The notes under the pieces were generated by a model. It did not search any database. It was not told the origin of the DNA and saw nothing but the letters and a program-made list of their open reading frames with translations. Positions 23,212 through 31,461 of a stretch of 31,461 nucleotides of DNA are shown in pieces. The DNA comes from Conoideocrella luteorostrata. Lineage: Eukaryota > Ascomycota > Sordariomycetes > Hypocreales > Clavicipitaceae. Every line of letters starts with the position of its first letter. The first letter of the stretch is position 1. Location: NCBI GenBank assembly GCA_032433595.1, contig JASWJB010000417.1, forward strand, positions 1-31,461, read 5' to 3'. The translations under genes were made by a program, and so were the position numbers.

Positions 23212-24168
23212 GCCCTATGCAGTATGTTGCAAGAAATTGACCGTGAAGAATCACGATCCGGATATCGCCATGCCGGGGCATGGCATTTCATGTGCGATGG
23301 CAAGCTAGAAAATGTACATGCCGCTAGAGTGCCTGGAGAGCACTCGCCATTTCACAATCAGCGGCGACTGGGGATGATGGAACTAGCCGTGCTCTGAGCT
23401 TGGCCGCCTTGCTTGATTGCATCGCATCTTTATCAGCTGTCCGTGATCCGATAGCCTACTGAATGCTGGATACCTAGACTGTCACTTATTTTGAAGCAGG
23501 CGGCTGGGCTGTCAACAAGACGAGCGCGCCGCCGGTGGGTGGGGGTTGAAATGCAGCCCGCAGGATAGCGTCTGGCATTCTGGTGCAAGCACAGGAGTTA
23601 TAGGAAATGATGGTTTAAGAGCCAAGGCGATGGGGCTGGGTAGCGTTGCTGTACAAGTATAATGAACGTACGTGTGTCTACGGCCTTGGGAAGTCGGTGC
23701 ATTCCGGACTGTACCCGCACACCCCGCCACGACTAGTTAGTTGGAAAGTTGCCGTGTTCGGCGGATTGCGTTTGGTAATTGCCGACAAGCGAATGTAGTA
23801 CTGCATCAAGCCGCGCTGTGTTGCTTTGCACAAATGCCGTTGAAAAGCTGAAGCCTTGATTTTCCATGAGCTGCTGACACACTGCAATGGATGCCTCCCT
23901 TTTTGTTGTTGGTCTTGGCTGTTCAGAATGTACGGTGATCCCAAGCATGGCCTACTGCTGCTTATAGTTACTAGTGTTGAGTGTCAAGCTCCGTCATCCT
24001 TGTCGACAAGACTAACATGAATGCGGTCAGCTCACCTGCTATAGGGAGTATACCTATACCGCCTGGTTTAATGAATCTCACCGACGTCCAAGAACTCGTA
24101 AAGTGCATCGTCGACGACGTCAAATATTGCGTCGTGACTCACTTTCTCGCAGCGCGGGCAATGCGAAC
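23212..24168. other. Intergenic region between CWC21 and the esterase gene
   Basis: This 957 bp holds the CWC21 3' flank and the esterase promoter. A minus-strand ATG frame at 23733-23948 (71 codons) has ordinary-looking composition, but I see no splice signals or family match. CTAGTTAGTT at about 23734 recurs near 11781. Confidence 0.5.
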
Positions 24169-26152
24169 ATGCCGCCACTGGTCTCCTGCTTGGCGCTATG
24201 CCTGGCGCTATGCTCGGCGACCGTGAACAGTCTCACTTCCGGCGAGCCCAGCCCATCCGCCAGGAATGCCTTCAGGGACCGGTGTCTGGTCTTTGAACCA
24301 CAGAGGCTGGTCGAGTACTCGCAGCGCATGGTTGTCGAGTATGTTACCAACGGCACAATCCTTCAATTTCCAGACAATGCCGCCTCGTGCAGCCGGCCCT
24401 CGCAGCTCGTTTTGGCCAACATGTGTCGTGTGGCTCTTTATATTGCGACGTCTGATCGGTCTGGCTTTACGTTTGAGCTGTGGCTGCCGGACGCATGGTC
24501 CCAGTCCCGGTTTGTTGCTACCGGGAACGGGGGCGTCGATGGGTGTGAGTTAAATTCTTATTGGTGATGTTTCCTCCTCTTGTTGTCTCCTTCTTTTCGG
24601 GTTTCGATGGCCAGTCAAAGACAGTTGCGGCAGCTGATGCATGTATATCATTGTTTTCACATAGGCATCAAGTATGAGGATCTGGCCTACACAGCAGCCA
24701 ACGGCTTTGCCGCCATGGGCACGAACAATGGTCACAACGGCACTACGGGCGTGCCGTTTCTAAACAATCCTGATGTCATACAAGACTTTTCGTACAGAGC
24801 GTGAGAATTCACCCGAGTTGCATGGGCCACGACTGCGCTGTTGATTTTCTAATTTTTCCCTTCTCAGTCTCCATACAGGCACAGTTGCGGGAAAGCTCCT
24901 CGCGGAAAAGTACTACGAGAAACCGCCAGCCCATTCCTACTACATCGGATGCTCACTAGGGGGCCGCATGGGAATCAAAGCCGCGGAAGCCTTCCCCGAT
25001 GACTTTGACGGCATTGTCGCTGGCAGTCCTGCCGTTGACTTCCTCCACTTGCAAGGCGAAAGAGCCATGTTCTATCCCATCACTGGACCGGCTGGCTCAG
25101 CCGACTTTATACGTCCTGAGCTCTGGACCGGCCTGATCCACGATGAGGTCCTTAGGCAGTGCGACTGCTTGGACGGGGTAAAGGACGGCATCATCGAAGT
25201 ACCCAGCAGATGTCACTTTGTGCCGGAAAGGCTGTTGTGCCGACCTTCGGGGTACCAAGAGCTCAGCAACAGACGAAATTGCCTTAACTCTGCGCAAATC
25301 AAGCAGCTTAATAGCATATACGCCCCCTACACAGCCCCCGATGGCAGCTTGATCTTTCCGCGAATGAACCCAGGAAACGAGTTGGAAGCTGTGAAGAAGT
25401 TCTTTGCTGGGGCGCCTTTCAGCTACTCCGAGGTAAGTATCTAGCTAAAGAGGGAGGGGTTTCTTTTCTATCTCTTTTCTTTGAGACTACCTTGTACACA
25501 GTTTGTATTTTGAACTGTATACTAAGATTGAACACCCAAGGACTGGTTCCGATACGTCGTTCTAAACGAGTCAAAATGGGACGCAATCAACTACAACTAC
25601 ACTTTGGCCAAGATGGCAGATGACCAAAACCCGTTTGGCATCCGGACATTTCCCAAGGCCTTGCCAGCATTCAAGGCTCGAGGAGGCAAAATAATTGGTT
25701 TCCATGGCGGGCAGGATAACCAGATTACTAGCTTCAACACGGAGCGCTTCTGGGACCGCATGGCCAAAGAGGACCACGGCCTCCACGATTATTACCGATT
25801 CTTTCGCATTTCTGGCATGTTTCATTGCAACTCTGGTCCTGGTGCGTGGGTGCTAGGTCAGGGCGGTGGTGCAGCTGCGAAGGGCATTCCCTTTGAGCCT
25901 GGCCAGAACGTACTTGCTGCGATGGTTGCTTGGGTGGAGAATGGGCAAGCACCAGAAAGCTTGACGGGGACTAAGTTTGTGAACGACACGGTGTCAAAAG
26001 GTGTAGATTTCCAACGGCACCACTGCTTGTGAGTTCCTGAGGCCAAAACGAAGAATGACGAGATGCTTGCTAATATGCCTCTAAGATACCCAAAGGTGCA
26101 GACCTACATTGGCGGAAACCATAAGCGAGCCTCAAACTGGAGGTGTCTGTAA
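24169..26152 (+). CDS. Secreted tannase/feruloyl esterase family enzyme
   Basis: Extracellular serine esterase that would cleave ester bonds in plant phenolics such as feruloyl or galloyl esters. Exons: 24169-24544, 24665-24800, 24868-25432, 25541-26028, 26086-26152; 1632 nt, 543 residues. Introns are 120, 67, 108 and 57 bp. A signal peptide is clear (MPPLVSCLALCLALCSATVN), which fixes the start. The nucleophile is Ser200 in GCSLGGR; Asp418 (GGQDNQI) and His454 (GMFHCN) complete the triad. Cys199 and Cys455 flank Ser and His, the CS-D-HC arrangement known in fungal feruloyl esterase B and tannases. The loop CDCLDGVKDGIIEVPSRC resembles the family calcium site. Substrate cannot be told from sequence. 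It is convergent with the PTH11-like gene, 117 bp apart. Confidence 0.93.
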
Positions 26153-26269
26153 AATTCAATACCTTGAACATACATGGCAACCATTTTAACGCCGGCTATA
26201 GATCTAATAATACAATAAGGACCCTACCGTCGTGTCCTGACAAGAAATCATGGGGATTCAAGATCGTCG

Positions 26270-27698
26270 TTACTGTTCATATAGCGTCTGCTCCGTGCTC
26301 GTACTCATATTCCTGCTCTGCAGTTCAATATTTGTTGTGATGACGATATGACTATTATTAAGAGGTCGTTTACTCTTCTGACTCTGACTAGTATTGCTTC
26401 TCAAGCTCAACGGGCCTTTGGTATGGACAAAGCTGGCAGATGATTTGGAGCTGTCATCCTCTGCTGTAAAAGGACCAGCAATCTTTCGAATGACTATATG
26501 GAAGCATGGCCGCATGACGATGATAGTTGCGGCTAGTATACCGACAAACTCTTCCACCATGCTAAGCGTGTTTGGTAGCGTGGAGTTCCCTAGCAAAGGA
26601 GTATTAGCCTGCTGCGATCAGGTTGAGTCTCGGCTGAAGGGGACAGGGCATGAATGGCACAAACACTGAGGATCGGAATCGCTTGTCCCATTCGGACGTG
26701 GCATGTACATCAAGACTAAGCGCCAGATGGCGGAGCACGTATGTCTGAGTGTCGTCGTTAGTAAAAAACTGCTGATGAGCCATATTTGGTAGGACCGGAC
26801 AGAACATCCCGCACTCACATTAAGCCCAAGGCAACCAGACCAAGAAATTGCAGCAACTCTCTCTTTCTATGCTCCACGCTGAGAAGGGTTGGAAAAGGCA
26901 TGACGATGATCCATGCCGATGTGAGGATGTTCACGTATGCATTTGCAAGGCGGAACATGTCGTTGTTGATACATTTGCCAGGTGTGTCCATATTCCATGC
27001 TTTGGACACGGGTATACATTGCAGAGCGGACACGAAGGTGGCGCCAAGGTAGTTGGCGGCGACTGTAAATGTGAGAGCATAGTTGATAATTTGGGCGGCA
27101 AGAACGCCAGGGGATATGGCGGTGCGGAAAATATTCATGTAAATGACACAGATGGAGAGTTTTGTACATCCAGTCTCGACCTTGAAGAAGACTTGGTTCA
27201 AGTAAAAGAGCTAAGAGCATACGGTCAACGACACTGCAGATTATCAGGTGACTTGGCAAAGGGACGATACATGATATGTAAAGTATGGATGCTTGACCTA
27301 CAATTTTGGGCATATGAGACTGCCGTATTACTGGTGGCAAGTCTGTCTTATGGTAGCCATATCCCCAGTCCGTTGAGGCTATTGGAGGTTAGACTGATAC
27401 ACTGACCGAAGGAAGAAAGCGGACTTACCTCCGAGGTTGAAACCCACTTGGCACGTAGAAAATACCTAAGATGCCTTGTCAGTATTTGTGTATTAGAAGA
27501 TTTCATCAGTTCGAAGAGGATGGAGAAAATGTTTCTTACTAAAGCCACCATGAGAAGATAATCGGACGATCCTAGAACCCCCTTGTGTGCGCGGTATGAG
27601 AACCTCCATATTGCCAACAGCACGGTTACAATGTAGAGTGTAACGGTCGTCGTAATAATTAGCACCGAGTTGTTTGGCCCCATGTAATACTGTGCCAT
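26270..27698 (-). CDS. PTH11-like rhodopsin-fold membrane receptor
   Basis: Seven-helix fungal protein of the PTH11-like class, without a CFEM domain. Exons: 27698-27540, 27465-27429 (37 nt), 27378-27302, 27210-26819, 26744-26665, 26589-26270; 1065 nt, 354 residues. Introns are 74, 50, 91, 74 and 75 bp; the fourth contains ACTAAC and ends CACTCAG, and the fifth uses a GTTTGT donor. Joining restores family landmarks: TDWGYGYHK in the first extracellular loop, KLSICVIYMNIF in helix 3, a YVNILTSAWIIVMPFPTLLS helix, SDPQW, and MVEEFVGILAATI in helix 7. The cytoplasmic tail of about 75 residues is Ser/Thr-rich. The start is the first ATG (27698); the frame upstream has none. Ligand unknown; coupling to Gα is inference. 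Confidence 0.85.
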
Positions 27699-28981
27699 TT
27701 TAAAAAGCTGCACGGCGCTGAAGGCTAGGCGATAAGATGTTTGTTGCAGATTTTATGTGACGGCTACTCGCGAGTGAGTTGCCATGGTGTCATTTTGCAG
27801 CAGTTCTGGTCGGGGGTTTAAGTATTATCGAGAAGAAAACGCGATCAATCCCTTTGCTGCAAGGCCCCGTGGGCGATGTAGACTCGACCGGATGCTTGGT
27901 AACGGGTTTGGAGCGTGATTTCCTCGAAGTAGGAGTCGGCACCTGGCGCTTGATCCGACGGGATCACGAAAGCTTGTTGTCCGGAGTACCTTGAGGGCAC
28001 GCTGCTTACTATACTTTGTATCGCGGAGAAATATTAACTTCTGGATGGACCCGTCATGGGAGGTTGGCATATATTTCTGGATATCATTTGATGCCGTGGG
28101 ATCGGGTTGTTTGTGCCGAGGTCACTAGTATTTGCTGTACCTATGGAACAACGGTCCCGCAAAAAATGGGCAGAGAATGGCCGGCTGTTGACAGAGTCGA
28201 TCTCAAGATATATATACTAGGAGCCCTTCTTCAGAGACTGACACTTGTTGTGTCGGTGTGTTGCATCCTGACTGCACTGGCGGGATCTTGGATGTACATC
28301 CCTGCGAAACTGGAGTAATATGCTACAAGTAGGTGGCACATAGGTCTCTCTTGCAGAATTCCAATGTTGGAGAAGGCGGTAGTAGAAGAGACAATCTTAG
28401 ATCTTGCGTGTCATCCATGATGAATTTTAGCATTGATCGGTATGTAAATATGTCGCAGACGGCAGCGAAAAGAGGGAAGGAAAAGGGTCAACACGGGTAA
28501 GAGAATCACACGACGGTCGGCGACTGGAAATGAATGGGGTGAAAGAGTTGAGGCATCGCGAACTGTCAAAACTTCTGCGCAGTGGATACTGTATAAATCC
28601 AACTCACTGTAAGCATACTGCATATATTGTAAGAATATCGAGAGCAAGTTCACGCCATGAACAGGCAGGCCTTGGCTTTGACTTACATGTCTCGCCTAGC
28701 CATAGCTATATCCACTGTTGGGGGGGGAGGGGGCGGAGCCTCGTCAACTGGTACGTGCCTGTGCATGTACGAAGTACGGAGTACAGGAGTAGTTACTCCC
28801 AGGCGCGCTGATCGATCTGGAGTTGACAGCCACTCCATGTGGCGCTGTGAGCTTCAGCCACAGGTCTAAAGAGCCCGCTGGTGCCACTGGCTTTCCGGAA
28901 CATCACACCTTCACTGGCTCAACTTGAGAACGACAGATTTGTGATTCCTCATTTGCATCTTGTCGCAGCGCCTCGGTCACC
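27699..28981. other. Intergenic region between divergent PTH11-like and USE1 genes
   Basis: About 1.3 kb. It has a G-rich run (G8AG5) near 28720-28733 and a palindrome-family copy at 28774-28784 (GTACGGAGTAC). Codon-like open frames occur on both strands at about 27780-28070 and are discussed among the findings. No recognisable gene. Confidence 0.5.
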
Positions 28982-30159
28982 ATGGCCCGCCTATCCCAGG
29001 GAATAGCGCTCTCGGATAACGCCGTATCATCTCCCGATGTGTCTCTCGCAGAGCTGACACAGCTGCTCTTGAGACTGCAGCAAAACATTCTGCACCCCAC
29101 GCCTGACCGAGACCGACGACTACGAGCGAGCGAGTACGAGAGGGCAAGAGTAGAATCGGTATGTTGTAGAGGATACTAAACACATTTATGGAAGCGAATT
29201 ACTGATGCATCTTCGTTAGATACTGGAATATGCGCGATCCGTTTTGACGAAACTAGAGCAGGATGCTCTGCAGGTCAAGGCACCAACGAAGAGAGCACAG
29301 ACGCAGAGCCTCCTAAATGCAAACCGCGACAGGCTTGAGACGCTGCTAGATCGATTAGAAGACCTCCGACATGTGAGAGCAAGAGAACGCTGATGAAAGC
29401 TTAAGCATTTGCTGACGTATGGTGTAGATTGCTGCTGATGACGATGGCAGCTCCGACGAAGAGGATCTCCTGGCAGGCATAATCAAGACGCCCAGCGAAA
29501 GTATGGACTCTGCATCCTCAGAGACCAGAGAAGGCTCTGATATTGTTGAGACTCCACCTGATACCCTGGCTCGCGAACTCACGCCGACACATGAATCTCT
29601 TTCATCATCACAATCTGCCCTTCCCGCCACCACACCCGCCGTCACCACACCACCGCCACCATCGTCATCACCACCTACCCAACTTACACAGACAATGCGG
29701 TCTCGCTCCTCCGCACAGCCAGCCGCATCATCGACAACACCAATATCACCGACATCACCGACATCACAGACTTCCGCTCGCGCTGCTCTTTTCGCCAATA
29801 GACGCAAACCAACCGAGCCACAAACATCCACAGCCACGGCCGAGGCCATGCTCGACCAACAAAAAGCAGAGCAGGATTTTTTGTCAGAATCCATACTTAA
29901 ATTGGCTAGCTCGCTAAAAGAAAGCTCTAAGCAGTTCTCTTCGACCTTGAACGCCGACAAGGAAGTTTTAAACCAGGCGGGTGAGGGAATCTCCAAAACG
30001 GAGCTGAGCATGGACTCAGCAAAGGGGCGGATGGGCGCCCTAAGGAGGATGACGGAGGGCAAGAGCTGGTGGGGACGCATGATGCTATTCGCGTGGGTTT
30101 ACGGGCTCATGTTTGGACTGGTCTTTCTTGTTTTTGTGATGCCCAAGTTGAGATTCTAG
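28982..30159 (+). CDS. USE1: USE1-type ER SNARE
   Basis: Tail-anchored SNARE that, with Sec20, Ufe1 and Sec22, mediates fusion of Golgi-derived COPI vesicles with the ER. Exons: 28982-29158, 29220-29372, 29428-30159; 1062 nt, 353 residues. Introns are 61 and 55 bp. The N-terminal ~110 residues are helical (SLAELTQLLLRLQQNIL, then ILEYARSVLTKLEQDALQ). A long Ser/Thr/Pro-rich linker (about 130-240) precedes the SNARE-like helix (DQQKAEQDFLSESILKLASS through ISKTELSMDSAKGRMG). A single C-terminal membrane helix, FAWVYGLMFGLVFLVFVMP, ends the protein. The linker contains short PTSPTS-like repeats. It is convergent with the BRCT-WGR gene, 124 bp between stops. Confidence 0.9.
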
Positions 30160-30283
30160 TAGGGACGGCATGAATAGATGGATTGCGGGGAACATATACT
30201 GCTTCTATGAGATATCACGACTGTACCATTCATGTTTGACGACAAATTGTACGTATACACTCTGGGTTTATTTAAAACTGTCC

Positions 30284-31441
30284 TTAACCACAACCTTCAT
30301 CTCTGGACCTCATGTCATCCGTGCTGATAGTCTCCCATGACGATGCCTCAGACGCCATTTCTGCCTTCTTATCAATGAGCACATCTTCTCCATCAGAAGC
30401 TGCAGTGCACTGTTTGCTTGGAGAGCCGCATAGTATTCCAAACTCAGGTTCACCATCACTGTCACCAACCAACGATTCGGTATCGGTCTCAAACTCTACA
30501 TCACCCTCCCCATCCACCGCCCCGTCTACGTCCTCAGCATATGAACCATACGTCACCGACCCCTGGCTCGCCGCATTCAACTCTCTACCGAAGTTGCCAG
30601 AGAAACGTGTGCGTCTTCCCACAGGCTTGCCGCCAGCCTTGGATATAGCAGATATGATTAGCACGAGGGAAATATGAATGTATGTTCAGTGATCAATCTG
30701 GAGAAACAAACCGGAGGCGCATACACAAAGCACGAAGACGGCATGGTTCTGTACTTGCTAACTCGATCTTCCCAGTCTATCCCGGTCTTGCGCCGAAAAA
30801 AGTACTTGAAATAGTCAAGCTGCGGGGTCAATCTTGTCGAGAAGTTGCCGTTGCGGAAGTGTCGAGGGTTGGAGTCGCCTTTGCATTTGGAGTGTTTCGC
30901 GGCGAACCAGTATAGCCGTGGTTGGGCGATGGATTCGAATAGCTGTTGCAGTTTAAAAGGATTAGCTGAGGCTTTGAATCTAAAATAAAAAAAATTAATT
31001 TTGAAATAAACAGAGTTGAATATAAGACGGGTATCAAGACTGTCAGGCGCTCACATAGAGGGTATACTTTTCGGCTTGGCCCGATTCTTCGTAGTTGTCG
31101 CGAGTAAGCTCGACTTCGTAGGGAAAGTTGTACAGATCGTAGTGGACGCGGTACAGATCTAAGCGGCATTTTTGTCAGGTACGTACAAATGACGGTGAAA
31201 ATGAGAGCCGTACTGGTGTCGACAAACTTGTCCGCCAGGAGCTTGGCTCTATGTGTTTTTATCTTCTTCCGCTTGGCTGCCTTTTCGAGCGCCAGGCGCT
31301 TTCGGAAGCAGTACTCTGAAAGGGGGAGTTTCTCATTGGCGCCGATGGATATCTCGAACCAGTCGAAGTCGAGGATTTTTAGTGTCTTCCGCTTGAGGCC
31401 CTCTCTTACTGAAGATCTGTGTTTAGGACCAACTGATGAAT
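30284..31441 (-). CDS. BRCT-WGR domain protein (5' partial), no PARP catalytic domain
   Basis: Visible exons: 31441(or 31444)-31214, 31158-31055, 30942-30712, 30637-30284; introns are 55, 112 and 74 bp, and the start lies beyond the right edge. The first visible exon looks like the end of a BRCT domain (LKILDFDWFEISIGANEKLP) and then a basic stretch (KRLALEKAAKRKKIK). The next exons resemble a divergent WGR domain: NLYRVHYDLYNFPYEVELT, YTLYLFESIAQPRLYWF, and FKYFFRRKTGIDWEDR, the last matching the KTG.xW end of WGR. The final exon is acidic (DVDGAVDGEGDVEFETDTES) and stops without any PARP catalytic domain. WGR and BRCT are typical of DNA-break response proteins; a role here in nucleic-acid or chromatin binding is inference. 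Confidence 0.72.
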
Positions 31442-31461
31442 CTGCTTAAAGAAGAAAAGAG

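Noticed and set aside
23733..23948. 71-codon minus-strand frame between CWC21 and the esterase gene
   Set aside because: It has an ATG and ordinary composition, but no homologue I recognise, no splice signals and a length easily reached by chance.
26618..26818. Apparent frameshift in the PTH11-like gene
   Set aside because: At first the frames seemed broken. A GTGAGT donor at 26818, ACTAAC and a CACTCAG acceptor at 26745 define an ordinary intron that restores the frame.
28717..28736. G-rich run as a G-quadruplex
   Set aside because: It is mainly one long G run with a second shorter one; four separated G-tracts are not clearly present.
30931..30945. GATTCGAAT-like sequence resembling a tRNA B box
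   Set aside because: It falls inside an exon of the BRCT-WGR gene and no A box or cloverleaf can be drawn around it.

Overview
The window is nuclear DNA of a filamentous ascomycete, most likely a Sordariomycete and probably Hypocreales. The evidence is dense intron-containing genes on both strands, with short introns (50-224 bp) using GT..AG borders and CTAAC-like branch points. The Gα, Cdc48, Smr, CWC21, USE1 and PTH11-like proteins are also of the filamentous-fungal type. I saw no tRNA, rRNA, CRISPR array or intact transposon. Exon joins were worked out by hand from reading frame, splice sites and family conservation; each complete multi-exon model sums to a multiple of three.

Layout. 201-549 (+): last exon of an unrecognised gene. 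1551-4353 (-): CDC48/p97 AAA ATPase in five exons. 5394-6523 (-): KTI12, whose first coding exon is only 6 nt. 8158-8961 (+): seven-helix membrane protein. 9520-10432 (-): DUF1771/Smr-domain protein with a Q/G/H-rich tail and a CaaX-like end. 10433-15902: a 5.5 kb region without a convincing gene, sprinkled with a TACTCCGTACGGAGTA-type palindrome. 15903-17257 (+): group I Gα subunit, preceded by a long pyrimidine-rich leader. 19099-20627 (-): DUF3716-type cysteine-cluster protein. 21053-22309 (-): CDC123, divergent from CWC21 at 22658-23211 (+). 24169-26152 (+): secreted tannase/feruloyl esterase, convergent with a PTH11-like receptor at 26270-27698 (-). 28982-30159 (+): ER SNARE USE1, convergent with a 5'-truncated BRCT-WGR protein at 30284 to the right edge (-).

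Most genes are core housekeeping: protein quality control (CDC48), tRNA wobble modification (KTI12), eIF2 assembly (CDC123), splicing (CWC21), Golgi-to-ER traffic (USE1) and G-protein signalling (Gα). The accessory-looking part is the esterase/PTH11-like receptor pair at 24-27.7 kb, which fits sensing and use of plant-derived material; that link is inference. I did not find a clear new multi-gene system. The most unusual observations are the Smr protein's prenylation-like tail, a possible alternative splice site that would add a membrane helix to the DUF3716 protein, the KTI12 mini-exon, the BRCT-WGR protein without a PARP catalytic domain, and the intergenic palindrome family. Several short coding-like islands between genes are reported at low confidence.
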